A stretch of DNA of 64,000 bases from JAPLKB01 sp964429485 (GCA_964429485.1 CAYSBW010000003.1:40753-104752); one strand, 5' to 3'; counted from the stretch's first letter, positions 35,622 to 45,170 are shown. A program made the numbers and translations. The notes: generated by a model not told the origin, from the sequence alone.

Positions 35622-35682
35622 CCCACAGTTATACACCTTTTACCACTTTAAAGAGTTATACTACACCTGTTAATTTTGTCAA
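35622..35682 (-). promoter_or_regulatory. mraZ promoter with GTGKK repeats (MraZ boxes)
   Basis: Minus strand: -35 TTGACA (35677-35682), a 16-nt spacer and -10 TATAAC (35655-35660). Boxes GTGGT (35642-35646), GTGTA (35632-35636) and GTGGG (35622-35626) repeat at exactly 10 bp, just after the expected start of transcription. A fourth, GTGTA (35662-35666), sits in phase inside the spacer. MraZ is known to bind such spaced GTGGK repeats next to its own promoter. Confidence 0.7.
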
Positions 35683-35760
35683 GGTTTTTTTGGTTTGATT
35701 AGAAAACTTAAATTGCAGTAATTTTATAGAATTTTAATTGATTGAGAATCATGCTGACAT

Positions 35761-36936
35761 TCATTTTTTACGTAATTCTTTCAGCAAAAGCACCAACCCA
35801 CTGGATATAGTAACCAAAATTCCCAGCATCAGTATGCCAAATTTGAAACCCAGGATATCGCCGGAAAGACCAAGGAGATAAGGGGTAACACCCCAACCAA
35901 TGATAACGCCGATTCCGAATATAAAACCAGTTGCCAATCCTCTAACATTCAGATCAAATATTTTTGAAATTGCGATAAGCCCTGCTGGGAAAAAACCGTA
36001 AATAAAACTTGCCTGAAAAAACAGAGCTATACCAACTGTCCTGGCGTTTGATAGTGCCACAAATGCTGTCGAGACTCCTGAAATTATCAGAACCAATACC
36101 ATAATTGATCTTATGCTGAACCTGCTGACAAGGAAACCCGAACTTATAGCTACAACAAATCCACCAATCCTCGATATACCAAAAATAGTATTTGCGTATC
36201 CTAAATCAAGATTAAGCTCCTTAGTTAGGAATAAAGGAGTGACATAGTAGACACCTATACTTGTCGATGCGGCAAATATCCATATAATACTGAGGATCCA
36301 AAGAGAGCTCCTTCTGATAAATTTTCCAAAGTCTGCCCTTGTAACAGGGCGTACAGTCAGCTCGTTAAATAACAAATGGAATGCAACTGCAGCACCAATA
36401 AAAACAAAGGCCATCAGGCCGAAAATCCCTCTCCACTGAAAAAAACCAAGAAGAAAGACAGCAATCAAAGGGGCGGCAAAAACACCTATCGAAGCAGCTG
36501 AATCGTGAATGGCAATTACTTTGCTCCAGATATTTTCTTCATAATAACTTGTAATCAGAGGAATTACAGCCGGAATATAAGCTCCTGTTGCCATTCCTAT
36601 AATAAAAGTAACAGCATAAAGAAGATTGAAAGTTTTTACAAAGGGGATGAAAAAGAACATTGCTGCTGTTATGAGCAGAGAAACTGTGATAGATCTTTTG
36701 TAACCGAGCACACCTGCAAGCAGTCCGGATAAAAACATTGATGTTCCATAACCGATAGAAAGAAATATAAAAATACTGCCAGCCTTTGCGTGACTTATGA
36801 GGAACTCATCTTCGATTAAAGGAAGAACAGGTGAAAAGATAGTTCTGGCAATAAAATTAAGAGCCCATAGAGAGCTGAGAAACAGAAGATACAGGAATGC
36901 CTTGCCTTTTAAGGAGCTGAACCTGATCATATTCAC
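35761..36936 (-). CDS. Major facilitator superfamily transporter
   Basis: A 391-aa protein with about 12 predicted membrane spans. The first half contains GYGTSMFLSGLLAGVLGYKRSI, the MFS loop 2-3 type signature, and SYYEENIWSKVIAIHDSAASIGVFAAP resembles organic-acid or sugar-phosphate antiporter relatives. It probably moves a small organic anion across the inner membrane; the substrate cannot be read. It is a single gene upstream of mraZ on the same strand with no clear link to the dcw cluster. Confidence 0.85.
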   Translation of the reverse strand: MNMIRFSSLKGKAFLYLLFLSSLWALNFIARTIFSPVLPLIEDEFLISHAKAGSIFIFLSIGYGTSMFLSGLLAGVLGYKRSITVSLLITAAMFFFIPFVKTFNLLYAVTFIIGMATGAYIPAVIPLITSYYEENIWSKVIAIHDSAASIGVFAAPLIAVFLLGFFQWRGIFGLMAFVFIGAAVAFHLLFNELTVRPVTRADFGKFIRRSSLWILSIIWIFAASTSIGVYYVTPLFLTKELNLDLGYANTIFGISRIGGFVVAISSGFLVSRFSIRSIMVLVLIISGVSTAFVALSNARTVGIALFFQASFIYGFFPAGLIAISKIFDLNVRGLATGFIFGIGVIIGWGVTPYLLGLSGDILGFKFGILMLGILVTISSGLVLLLKELRKK

Positions 36937-37162
36937 AGCATAACTGGAAAAATCTTTATTTTCAACTTAAATACAATGGAATTATTCAAGTCTATTCAAT
37001 CAATATGCACTTTATCTCATGAAATTTCATAATCTACAGATTTAAGAGTTTCATGGTTTTGCATAATAGCAGAGACACATTGCTGTTTTTTGGTTTTATG
37101 CGGTAACCATCAATTGTTGATATGTTTTGTATTTTATAACATTGAATTGATATTTTTTTTAT
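36937..37162. other. Upstream region of MFS gene, no gene seen
   Basis: About 225 bp of AT-rich DNA between the MFS start and the lipoprotein terminator. It must hold the MFS promoter. I see no convincing consensus pair, repeat or small reading frame. Confidence 0.5.
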
Positions 37163-37200
37163 AAAAAGGCAGATTAATACAGGGATCAACCTGCCTTTTT
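37163..37200. terminator. Bidirectional terminator after lipoprotein gene
   Basis: AAAAAGGCAG and CTGCCTTTTT form a 10-bp stem with an 18-base loop and T runs on both strands. It lies 11 bp past the lipoprotein stop on the minus strand. Confidence 0.85.
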
Positions 37201-37211
37201 TGTTATAGATA

Positions 37212-37823
37212 TTATTTTTTTGATTCTTTAGAAGCAGGTACTAAAGTATTGGAGAGTATATTTATTATTTCTTCTTTCTTTGCACTCAACTGTTCACTCA
37301 ATTTTTTCAGTTCATCGCTGGCTTCTTTTAATTTGGGACCCTGAAGTTTTTCTTTGATCCCTGTAAAATCTGTTTCCCATTTTATTATTTCAGCTTGTAT
37401 TTCTTCGATTGTTTTTGCAGGAATCTTTTTTTTGGGAGTAGTGGAAATTGTATTTTTAAGATCATCGATCTCTTTTTGTACATCCTCCGCAAATTTTTCA
37501 GCTTCTGTCTTAATCTTTGCCTTGGCAGCTTCAATTCCTGCAATTGCTTGCTGTGCGCTTATCTCGGTTTCCATAGCAGCCTGTTTTGCTTCTTTATATT
37601 TTTTCCCTGCTATATAATCTTGTGCCTGTTTTAGTGATGACTCGGCTTTTGCAAACAAGTCAGGTACATAAACAGGTGCCTCTTTTTGTTTCGCCTCCTC
37701 AATGGCCTTGTCAGCTTTCGCCATTTCTTCTGCAGGTGGTTTGGAACATCCTGAGATCCCGAAAGAAAGAATAAGTAATGCAATGAAAAAACAATAAAAA
37801 GTGCGACCCTTAAACATCATCAT
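37212..37823 (-). CDS. DUF4398-type lipoprotein
   Basis: A 203-aa protein with a lipoprotein signal: a positively charged N-terminus, a hydrophobic core and a lipobox ISGC with the lipidated Cys at residue 26. The mature part is highly charged and helical, with Ala/Glu/Lys-rich segments (residues 35-120 and 150-195) that suggest a coiled coil. The family is found in cell-envelope proteins of unknown function. It is a single-gene unit with its own terminator. Confidence 0.75.
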   Translation of the reverse strand: MMMFKGRTFYCFFIALLILSFGISGCSKPPAEEMAKADKAIEEAKQKEAPVYVPDLFAKAESSLKQAQDYIAGKKYKEAKQAAMETEISAQQAIAGIEAAKAKIKTEAEKFAEDVQKEIDDLKNTISTTPKKKIPAKTIEEIQAEIIKWETDFTGIKEKLQGPKLKEASDELKKLSEQLSAKKEEIINILSNTLVPASKESKK

Positions 37824-37933
37824 ACCTCCTCAATAAATTTTTGTGTATTTTATCATATAATTTTAAAAAATGCTAAATATCATAGAAGCTATTGTGAAAG
37901 ATTTTTGAAGGCATTTTAAGATTTGCACATGTT

Positions 37934-37959
37934 CCGTCAAAACCGGTTGTTTTTGACGG
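37934..37959. other. Perfect 9-bp hairpin at recD2 3' end
   Basis: CCGTCAAAA and TTTTGACGG form a stem with an 8-base loop, 2 bp past the recD2 stop. No T run follows on either strand, so it is more likely an mRNA-stabilising 3' hairpin than an intrinsic terminator. Confidence 0.5.
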
Positions 37960-37961
37960 AT

Positions 37962-40160
37962 TCAATTATTTGCCATCAACCTTTTTTTCAGCATAGTGTA
38001 TCGCATATGAGGTTTATTGTTATTTATGGCTATTGCCAATGCCCTTTTTGTACCAACAAGGATAACCAGTTTTTTACCCCGTGTAATTCCTGTATAAAGA
38101 AGATTCCGTTGCAGGAGCATGTAGTGTTGTGTAAGAATGGGCATAATTACAACAGGATATTCGCTACCCTGTGATTTGTGAACTGATATGGCGTATGCAA
38201 GAACGATTTCATCCAGTTCGTCATATTCATATGATACAATTTTACCGTCAAAATCAATGCGCAATTTTTGTGTTTCTTTTTCGATTTCTTTAACCCTGCC
38301 GATGTCTCCATTATATACGTCTTTATCATAATTGTTTCTAATTTGAAGAACTTTGTCGTTAACTCTGAAAATTCTGTTCCCTTTTATTATTTCATCTCCG
38401 ATAGGGTTAAACATTTTTTGAAGTTCTGTATTAAGATTTGAAACTCCTGCGATACCTTTATGCATGGGACAAAGAATCTGAATGTCATCCAGAGGATTAT
38501 ATCTGAACCTTGAAGGAATACCTTCTTTGCATAGATATATAATTTTTTCCAGTGTTTTTTCAGGTTTTTCAACTGTAAAAAAATAAAAATCATGAAGAAA
38601 GTCGTTGCCGCCCCTGAAAAGAGGCATCACACCTTTATTTATTCTATGAGCATTTACAATAATCATACTTGATCGGGACTGTCTGAATATTTCACCCAGC
38701 CTTACAACTGGTATATATTTGGAATCAATAATATCTCTCAATACATTTCCAGCGCCTACGGAAGGCAATTGGTCTACATCGCCTACAAGAATGAGGGTTG
38801 CCTTAAAAGACACTGCCTTTAGAAAATGATACATAAGTATGATGTCTACCATTGAAGCTTCGTCAATAATAATAAGATCAGAATCCAGTGTGTTTGATTC
38901 ATTTTTTTTAAAAACCCCGGTTCCCGGACTGTATTCAAGAAGCCTGTGGATGGTTTTAGCCTCATACCCTGTTGCCTCAGTCATTTTCTTTGCAGCCCTG
39001 CCCGTGGGAGCTGATAGAAGAACTTTTTGCCCAATTCTTTGATAAATTTTGACAATTGCATTGATGATTGTAGTCTTGCCTGTTCCTGGTCCGCCTGTTA
39101 TAACCATGACCTTGTTGTTTATTGAATTCCGGATAGCTTCAATCTGTTGATTGGAGAATCCGATTTTCAAAACTTTTTGCACCCAGTCGATAGCCTGTTC
39201 AATATTAATGAGTCTCAATTGTTTAGGGAAGGCGTAGAGATCTTTCAGCTTACTGGAAACACCGCATTCCGATAAATGGAATTTTGTCAGATAAATGTTT
39301 TTTTCGTAATCTCCATTTTCATCATTGCTAAGTTCGGAACATTCAATGATTATCTTTTTTTCTATTTCAATAGCATTAAGAGCAGCAGAAATAATTGATG
39401 TGTCAACTGCAAGGGAATCACTGCATTTTCTTATTAGCGGTTTGAGTGGATAATATACATGTCCTTCATCGGACAGTTCATGCAGCATATAGATGATGCC
39501 TGCTTCCACCCTGATCTGTGAATCCTTAGGAATGCCGAGTTTTTCTGCTATCCTGTCGGCTATGATAAAACCGATACCGAATATATCCATAGCAAGTCTG
39601 TACGGGTTTTCTTTTACCACTTTTACTGAGTTGCTGCCGTATTGTTTGTAGATTTTTATAGCATAGGCAGGACTTACCCCGTTCCCCTGGAGAAAGACCA
39701 TAATATCCCGTATGTCCTTCTGTTCCTCCCATGCTTTCTTGATCATCTCAATTCTTTTTTTCCCGATACCTGAAACTTTATGGAGCAACTCGATATTGTT
39801 TTCTATTATAGCAAGCGTATCATTTCCGAATTTTGTTACAAGTTTCTTTGCCATAACAGGCCCTATACCTTTAACCATCCCTGATCCGAGATAATTCTCA
39901 ATACCCGCCACTGTTGCGGGTACATATGTTTCATATGATACTATTTTAAATTGTTCACCATATTTTGTATGTTTGTCCCAATAACCTGAAAGTTTGACCA
40001 TTTCGCCGGCGGCTACAGAATATAGAGCTCCAACTATGGCTATTATATCATTCCTGCCCTGCACCTTCATTTTTGCGATTGTATAACCGTTTTTTTCGTT
40101 ATGATAGACAATCCGTTCTATTTGTCCTTTCAGTTCCAACTGTACTTTGTTGTTATTCAT
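37962..40160 (-). CDS. recD2: RecD2-type helicase
   Basis: A 732-aa SF1B helicase of the RecD/TraA kind not linked to RecBC. The N-terminal OB-like domain and helix-hairpin-helix motifs (YLGSGMVKGIGPVMAKKL, KVSGIGKKRIEMI) are followed by the Walker A ITGGPGTGKTTIINAI near residue 355, the DEAS box LIIDEASMVDI, GDVDQLPSVGAGNVL, and the C-terminal motif AISVHKSQGSEYPVVI. It unwinds DNA 5'-3' and is tied to recombination and repair. The length is typical. Confidence 0.93.
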   Translation of the reverse strand: MNNNKVQLELKGQIERIVYHNEKNGYTIAKMKVQGRNDIIAIVGALYSVAAGEMVKLSGYWDKHTKYGEQFKIVSYETYVPATVAGIENYLGSGMVKGIGPVMAKKLVTKFGNDTLAIIENNIELLHKVSGIGKKRIEMIKKAWEEQKDIRDIMVFLQGNGVSPAYAIKIYKQYGSNSVKVVKENPYRLAMDIFGIGFIIADRIAEKLGIPKDSQIRVEAGIIYMLHELSDEGHVYYPLKPLIRKCSDSLAVDTSIISAALNAIEIEKKIIIECSELSNDENGDYEKNIYLTKFHLSECGVSSKLKDLYAFPKQLRLINIEQAIDWVQKVLKIGFSNQQIEAIRNSINNKVMVITGGPGTGKTTIINAIVKIYQRIGQKVLLSAPTGRAAKKMTEATGYEAKTIHRLLEYSPGTGVFKKNESNTLDSDLIIIDEASMVDIILMYHFLKAVSFKATLILVGDVDQLPSVGAGNVLRDIIDSKYIPVVRLGEIFRQSRSSMIIVNAHRINKGVMPLFRGGNDFLHDFYFFTVEKPEKTLEKIIYLCKEGIPSRFRYNPLDDIQILCPMHKGIAGVSNLNTELQKMFNPIGDEIIKGNRIFRVNDKVLQIRNNYDKDVYNGDIGRVKEIEKETQKLRIDFDGKIVSYEYDELDEIVLAYAISVHKSQGSEYPVVIMPILTQHYMLLQRNLLYTGITRGKKLVILVGTKRALAIAINNNKPHMRYTMLKKRLMANN

Positions 40161-40356
40161 GGATTTATAATATCTAAAACTGTAGACAAAAGAAAGATAT
40201 AAATGTTTGAGGTCTATTGTTTGATATGAAATGAGAATTTTTGTCTATATTCTATATATTCTTGATTTTACAAGGATTTAGTGCACATTACTGAATATTT
40301 AGTTCTTGTCATTTTCTCTTCATTACGATATTATAAAAAATTGGGGGTTATATAAT

Positions 40357-41340
40357 ATGCGGCTGGGAGTTCTTATAATAGATGATGAAGAAGGCATAAG
40401 AAGATCGCTCACAAGAATACTCAGAGAAGAAGGTTATTCGGTAAGATCTGCGACAAATGGTGAAGAGGCATTGGTTATTGTAAGCGAGAATCCTCATGAT
40501 TTTGATATTGTTATTTGTGATCTTATAATGCCCGGAATGGATGGTATAAAAACAATCGAAGAATTGAATAAACTTCATCAAGGTCTTACAAAGATAATAC
40601 TAACAGGCTACGGGACTCTTGATTCTTCAATAAAAGCGATAGAAAACGGTATTGATGGTCTGATTACAAAACCTTTTGAAAACAAAGAAATTAAATGGAA
40701 GGTAAAGGAATGTTATATAAAAAGAAGGATGAGACAATTCATATCGCCTGAAATATTTAATGAACTTATCAATGAACCTGAACACCTTGAGCCAAAAGTA
40801 TCTCATTTAACTATTCTTTTTTCAGACATAAGAGGCTTTACCCAGCTTTCATCCAGAGTACCTCCTGATGAGCTTGCTGCTTTGCTTAACAAATACTATT
40901 TTCAGCCGATGAGCGAAATAGTGCTGAAGTATAGCGGAATTGTTGACAAATACATCGGGGATAGCATTATGGCTTTATTTGGAGCTCCTGTATACCACGA
41001 TAGACACGAAGAAAATGCGGTAATGTGTGCAGTTGAAATGGTTAAAAAAATGGAACAGCTGGATCAGGGATTTCATATGGGAATAGGAATAAGCACCGGC
41101 TATGTTGTAACAGGTATTCTGGGTTCAATTAATAAAAGAGAATACACTGCCCTTGGAATGCCTGTAAATGTGGCTGCCAGACTTCAAAAACTTGCAGCTC
41201 CCGGCGAAATAATAATTTCAGAAGAAACAAAAGTAAAATTAAACGGCAATTTGCCCTTTGAAAAGATCGGTTCTATTGAAATAATAAAACAATATATGCC
41301 CACCACATACTATAAATGGATTAACAGTGGTAAGATTTAA
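40357..41340 (+). CDS. Response regulator fused to class III adenylate/guanylate cyclase
   Basis: A 327-aa protein. The receiver domain (1-120) has the acidic pair in LIIDDEEG, the phosphoacceptor Asp in VICDLIMPGMDG, and the Thr and Lys of LTGYGT and ITKPF. The cyclase domain (150-325) has both metal Asp residues (LFSDIRGFT and DKYIGDSIMALFGAP, the latter with the base-recognising Lys) and the transition-state Asn and Arg in GMPVNVAARL; a Thr takes the second base-recognition position, as in class IIIb. The cyclase therefore looks active and under two-component control. I chose the ATG at 40357 because GGGGG lies 9 bases before it. The gene overlaps the Rel/Spo gene by 14 bp. No partner kinase is nearby. 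Confidence 0.88.
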   Translation: MRLGVLIIDDEEGIRRSLTRILREEGYSVRSATNGEEALVIVSENPHDFDIVICDLIMPGMDGIKTIEELNKLHQGLTKIILTGYGTLDSSIKAIENGIDGLITKPFENKEIKWKVKECYIKRRMRQFISPEIFNELINEPEHLEPKVSHLTILFSDIRGFTQLSSRVPPDELAALLNKYYFQPMSEIVLKYSGIVDKYIGDSIMALFGAPVYHDRHEENAVMCAVEMVKKMEQLDQGFHMGIGISTGYVVTGILGSINKREYTALGMPVNVAARLQKLAAPGEIIISEETKVKLNGNLPFEKIGSIEIIKQYMPTTYYKWINSGKI

Positions 41341-43465
41341 CGACATTGTTGAGGAAATGCTGAAGTACAACCCCCAGGCAGATATAAAAATGCTTGAAAA
41401 AGCATATGTTTTTTCTGCACAGGCACATAAAGGTCAAACAAGATTGTCTGGAGAACCATACCTTATACATCCCCTTGCAGTTGCCCATACTTTAACAAAA
41501 ATGAATCTTGATGTACCGAGCGTTGTCTCTGGATTACTACATGACACAATAGAAGACTCCTATGTGAGCAAGGAGGATATAGAAGAATATTTTGGGCAGG
41601 AAATAGCTGAACTTGTAGATGGAGTAACGAAAATAGGTCAGATTCAAATGAAGACGTCTGAAGACTCGAGGGTTGATAATTTAAGAAAAATGATACTTGC
41701 AATGAGTAAAGATATCAGGGTAATTCTGATAAAACTGGCGGACAGATACCACAACATGAAAACTTTGAATTTTCTGCCTGCTGAGAAGCAGACTGTGATT
41801 GCCAGAGAAACTCTTGAAATATATTCACCTCTTGCACATCGTCTTGGTATGGAATGGATAAAAGGAGAACTTGAAGATGAGGCTTTCAAATATCTCAACA
41901 CGTTAGAATATAAGAATATATCCGAAAAACTTGCAAAAAAGAAAAAGGAAAGAGACGCCTATATTTCTGAAGTAATAGAGCTGCTGAAAGGTAAATTCAA
42001 TCAGTACAGATTGGAGGCTGAAGTATCAGGCAGGGCTAAAAGGTTTTACAGCATATACAAAAAAATGCAGCAGGAAAAGCTGGAACTGGATAATATATAT
42101 GATTTAACAGCATTTCGGGTTATTGTGGATAGTGTTAAGGATTGTTACCTTGCCCTTGGATTGATTCATGCTTTTTTTAAGCCCATTCCAGGTAAATTCA
42201 GTGATTTTATCGGCATACCTAAGGCTAATATGTACCAATCGCTCCATACAAAAGTAATAGGACCTCACGGAGAAAAAATAGAAATTCAGATAAGAACCCA
42301 TGAAATGCATCGTCTTGCGGAAGAGGGGATTGCCGCGCACTGGAAATATAAGGAAGGTGAAACCTTTGATCCAAAGGAAGATAAAGTATTTGCCTGGTTG
42401 AGAAGAATAATTGAATCTCAACAGGAATTAAAAAACAACAAAGAATTCATGGAAATTTTCAAAATCGATCTTTTTCCCGATGAGATATATATATTTACGC
42501 CAAGAGGAGAAGTTAGAGAACTTCCAAAAGATGCAACACCGGTAGATTTTGCCTATGCAATACACACAGAACTTGGAAATAAATGTATTGGGGCTAAGGT
42601 GAATGGGAAATTAGTTCCTTTAAGATATGCATTGAAAAGCGGTGATACAGTTGAAATCCTCACAAACCCAACTCATAAACCGAGTAAGGACTGGCTTGGT
42701 TTTGTAAAAACTTCGAAAGCAAAGACAAAAATAAGGCAGTGGATAAAAACTGAACAGAGGGAGCAAAGTATTGAACTTGGAAAAGTCCTGATAGAAAAGG
42801 AATTGTCAAAGCATGACCTGAGTTTGTCTAAGACGTTGAAATCAGGTGAACTTTTAGCTGCTGCAAAAGATTATAGTTTTGAAACACTGGACGATTTTTT
42901 TGCAAGCATAGGCTATGGTTTATATACCCCTCTTCAGGTTCTTGGAAAGTATATTCCTGAAAGTGAAAAACAGGGCAAGTTTAAAAAGCTGATAGGTTCC
43001 ATTAAAAGGCCCAGGGATAATTCTATTAAAATTCAAGGTATTGATAATGGCATGGTTGTAAGATTTGCAAAATGTTGTAACCCCATACCAGGAGATAAAA
43101 TTTTCGGTTTTATTACTCGCGGAAGGGGGATAACAATACATACTGAAGATTGTTCCAATACTCAAACCTATGATGAACAGAGAAAAGTTGAAGTTTCATG
43201 GGAAATGAACAAAAATTTTACATACCCAGTAAAACTCAAAATATCCGGAGATGATAGAAAGGGACTCATATCAGATATCAGCTTGGTCATGGCATCAAAT
43301 AAGGTAAATATTATCAGCGCCAGCGCCATGACTTATCCTGACAGATCGGCTGCCGGTATATTTGAAATAGAAATAGGAAATATGTCACAGCTCCAAAAAA
43401 TCATCAAGTCTATTCAAAAAATCAAGGGAGTCAGAGCTGTGGAAAGAATGAGGAGAACAGCATAA
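41327..43465 (+). CDS. rsh: Bifunctional (p)ppGpp synthetase/hydrolase
   Basis: A 712-aa RelA/SpoT homologue. The HD hydrolase domain contains HPLAVAHTLTKM and LLHDTIEDS with the HD pair. The synthetase domain includes GRAKRFYSIYKKM, TAFRVIV and ANMYQSLHTKVIGP. TGS (IYIFTPRGEVRELP) and ACT (about 635-710) regulatory domains follow. Hydrolase residues are present, so it is likely bifunctional. The loop that is RxKD in bifunctional enzymes and ExDD in RelA reads KFSD here. The start is a GTG at 41327 (VRFNDIVEEML), which matches the family N-terminus and overlaps the cyclase gene. Confidence 0.92.
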   Translation: MVRFNDIVEEMLKYNPQADIKMLEKAYVFSAQAHKGQTRLSGEPYLIHPLAVAHTLTKMNLDVPSVVSGLLHDTIEDSYVSKEDIEEYFGQEIAELVDGVTKIGQIQMKTSEDSRVDNLRKMILAMSKDIRVILIKLADRYHNMKTLNFLPAEKQTVIARETLEIYSPLAHRLGMEWIKGELEDEAFKYLNTLEYKNISEKLAKKKKERDAYISEVIELLKGKFNQYRLEAEVSGRAKRFYSIYKKMQQEKLELDNIYDLTAFRVIVDSVKDCYLALGLIHAFFKPIPGKFSDFIGIPKANMYQSLHTKVIGPHGEKIEIQIRTHEMHRLAEEGIAAHWKYKEGETFDPKEDKVFAWLRRIIESQQELKNNKEFMEIFKIDLFPDEIYIFTPRGEVRELPKDATPVDFAYAIHTELGNKCIGAKVNGKLVPLRYALKSGDTVEILTNPTHKPSKDWLGFVKTSKAKTKIRQWIKTEQREQSIELGKVLIEKELSKHDLSLSKTLKSGELLAAAKDYSFETLDDFFASIGYGLYTPLQVLGKYIPESEKQGKFKKLIGSIKRPRDNSIKIQGIDNGMVVRFAKCCNPIPGDKIFGFITRGRGITIHTEDCSNTQTYDEQRKVEVSWEMNKNFTYPVKLKISGDDRKGLISDISLVMASNKVNIISASAMTYPDRSAAGIFEIEIGNMSQLQKIIKSIQKIKGVRAVERMRRTA

Positions 43466-43470
43466 AAAAC

Positions 43471-43502
43471 AAAGAACCCTGCTTAACTAATCAGGGTTCT
43501 TT
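43471..43502. terminator. Bidirectional terminator between rsh and rpmB
   Basis: AAAGAACCCTG and CAGGGTTCTTT form a perfect 11-bp stem with a 10-base loop. T-rich tails follow on both strands. It serves the converging rsh and rpmB genes. Confidence 0.9.
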
Positions 43503-43537
43503 AGAAAATTTGTTTTTTTGTTTAAAAAGGTTCGATA

Positions 43538-43729
43538 TTATGCTGCTTTTTGAAAATTGCCCTTTTTAATGCATCTTGTACATGCTTTTACCTTTTTTGT
43601 TACCCCGTTAATTACAATTTTAATATTTTGCAGGTTGGGAAGCCATTGCTTTTTTGTTTTATTGTTGGCATGGCTTACGTTATAACCTATCTGCTTGCCT
43701 TTTCCACATAAATCACACACACGTGCCAT
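43538..43729 (-). CDS. rpmB: Ribosomal protein L28
   Basis: A 63-aa large-subunit protein starting MARVCDLCGKGKQIG. It is the zinc-binding (C+) form, with CDLC near the N-terminus and CTRC near the C-terminus. Zinc-free paralogues replace such forms in some bacteria under zinc limitation; only one copy is seen here. A GGAGG precedes the ATG. Confidence 0.95.
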   Translation of the reverse strand: MARVCDLCGKGKQIGYNVSHANNKTKKQWLPNLQNIKIVINGVTKKVKACTRCIKKGNFQKAA

Positions 43730-43762
43730 TTTTCCTCCGATTAACGTTGCTTAAGGATAAGA

Positions 43763-43791
43763 ATTCTACTAATTTACGTTGACTATGTCAA
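43763..43791 (-). promoter_or_regulatory. rpmB promoter
   Basis: Minus strand: perfect -35 TTGACA (43786-43791), 17-nt spacer, -10 TAGAAT (43763-43768). The -35 lies inside GTTGAC-ATA-GTCAAC, which might be an operator. Confidence 0.7.
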
Positions 43792-43907
43792 CAGAATTAT
43801 CCTGGAACAGCCTTTTTATAGTACTGGCAAGCATTAAATAAGCTTTGAATTGGGGCCTGATATATGTTACTAATGAGTTGTATTTACACTATATTTTGAG
43901 AGGTACA

Positions 43908-45170
43908 ATGGAGAAGATCAGGACATTAAGGGGTTTCAGAGATATCCTTGGTGAAGAAATCCATAAATTCAGGCTCATAGAGGAAATATCAAGAAAATAT
44001 TTTTTACTTTTAGGATTTAAAGAGATTGAAATTCCTATTCTCGAAAGAACCGAATTGTTTGTGAGAAGCATAGGAGATACAACTGATATTGTGGAAAAGG
44101 AAATGTTTACATTCAGGGATATTGGAGGAGATTCGCTTACTTTGCGTCCGGAGGCAACAGCAGGTATGGTAAGGTCTTACCTGCAGGAAGGGATGTATGT
44201 AAAAGAAAGGATGAGTAAGGTTTTTACCATAGGGTCCATGTTCCGCCATGAAAAGCCCCAGAAGGGCAGGTTCAGAGAATTTCACCAGGTTGATGCAGAA
44301 GTATTCGGTGTGAGCGAGCCCTTGATTGATGCAGAGCTATTATGGATGATTTCATTGATATTAAGGGATCTCAATATCTGTAATTATCAGATGGAAGTAA
44401 ATAGCGTTGGATGTAAACAATGTAGGGAGACTTTCAGAAGCAAGCTTGTTTCGTATTTTGAAGAAAAAAAAGACATGCTATGTGAAGACTGTGCCAAACG
44501 TCTTCAGCGAAATCCATTAAGGATATTTGACTGTAAGAATTCTAATTGTATTGAAATAAGCCGGAATTCGCCCTTGCTTTATAATTACCTCTGTAGTGAA
44601 TGCTCAAATCATTTTGAAGAATTTCTGAAATATATTGATTCTTTTGGTATAGATGTTATTTTAAATAAAAGACTTGTGAGAGGATTGGACTATTATACAA
44701 AAACGGTTTTTGAAGTGACATCGGAAGAACTTGGAGCGCAGAAAGCTTTTCTTGCAGGCGGAAGATACGATAACCTTGTTGAGGAAATGGGTGGTCCTTC
44801 AACACCTGGCATAGGTTTTGGAGCTGGGATTGAGAGACTGGCCTTGCTTATGAATACAGCTGTTTTGTCGGATAAACCTTCCTGTTTTTTTGCTTATATG
44901 GGGGGAAGGGCAAGGGAACATCTTGTACCGCTGTTGAAGTCCTTTGCGAAAAAAGAAATACCGTTGCATTATTCATATGAAAGTAAGTCTTTGAAATCAC
45001 AGATGCGGTATGCTGACAGTTTGCATGTAGATTTTGTGTTGATACTTGGAGACGATGAAATAGATAACAATTTGATTACATTGAGAAATATGAATAATAA
45101 AAGCCAGTACGGGATTGTTTTGAATGCTGAAAAAATTCCTGAGGAGATACTCCGATTGATTTCAGAGTAG
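43908..45170 (+). CDS. hisS: Histidyl-tRNA synthetase
   Basis: A 420-aa class II synthetase. Motif 1 to 3 regions are LRPEATAGMVRSYLQ, FRHEKPQKGRFREFHQ and GIGFGAGIERLALL, and the His-binding RGLDYYTKTVFEV is present. I place the start at 43908 (MEKIRTLRGFRDIL) with GAGAGG just upstream; earlier starts would add residues not seen in the family. It has a cysteine-rich insertion (CKQC...CEDC...CKNSNC...CSEC) at about 180-255 that may bind zinc. Confidence 0.95.
   Translation: MEKIRTLRGFRDILGEEIHKFRLIEEISRKYFLLLGFKEIEIPILERTELFVRSIGDTTDIVEKEMFTFRDIGGDSLTLRPEATAGMVRSYLQEGMYVKERMSKVFTIGSMFRHEKPQKGRFREFHQVDAEVFGVSEPLIDAELLWMISLILRDLNICNYQMEVNSVGCKQCRETFRSKLVSYFEEKKDMLCEDCAKRLQRNPLRIFDCKNSNCIEISRNSPLLYNYLCSECSNHFEEFLKYIDSFGIDVILNKRLVRGLDYYTKTVFEVTSEELGAQKAFLAGGRYDNLVEEMGGPSTPGIGFGAGIERLALLMNTAVLSDKPSCFFAYMGGRAREHLVPLLKSFAKKEIPLHYSYESKSLKSQMRYADSLHVDFVLILGDDEIDNNLITLRNMNNKSQYGIVLNAEKIPEEILRLISE

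Noticed and set aside
37934..37959. Hairpin after recD2 as an intrinsic terminator
   Set aside because: There is no T run after the stem on either strand.
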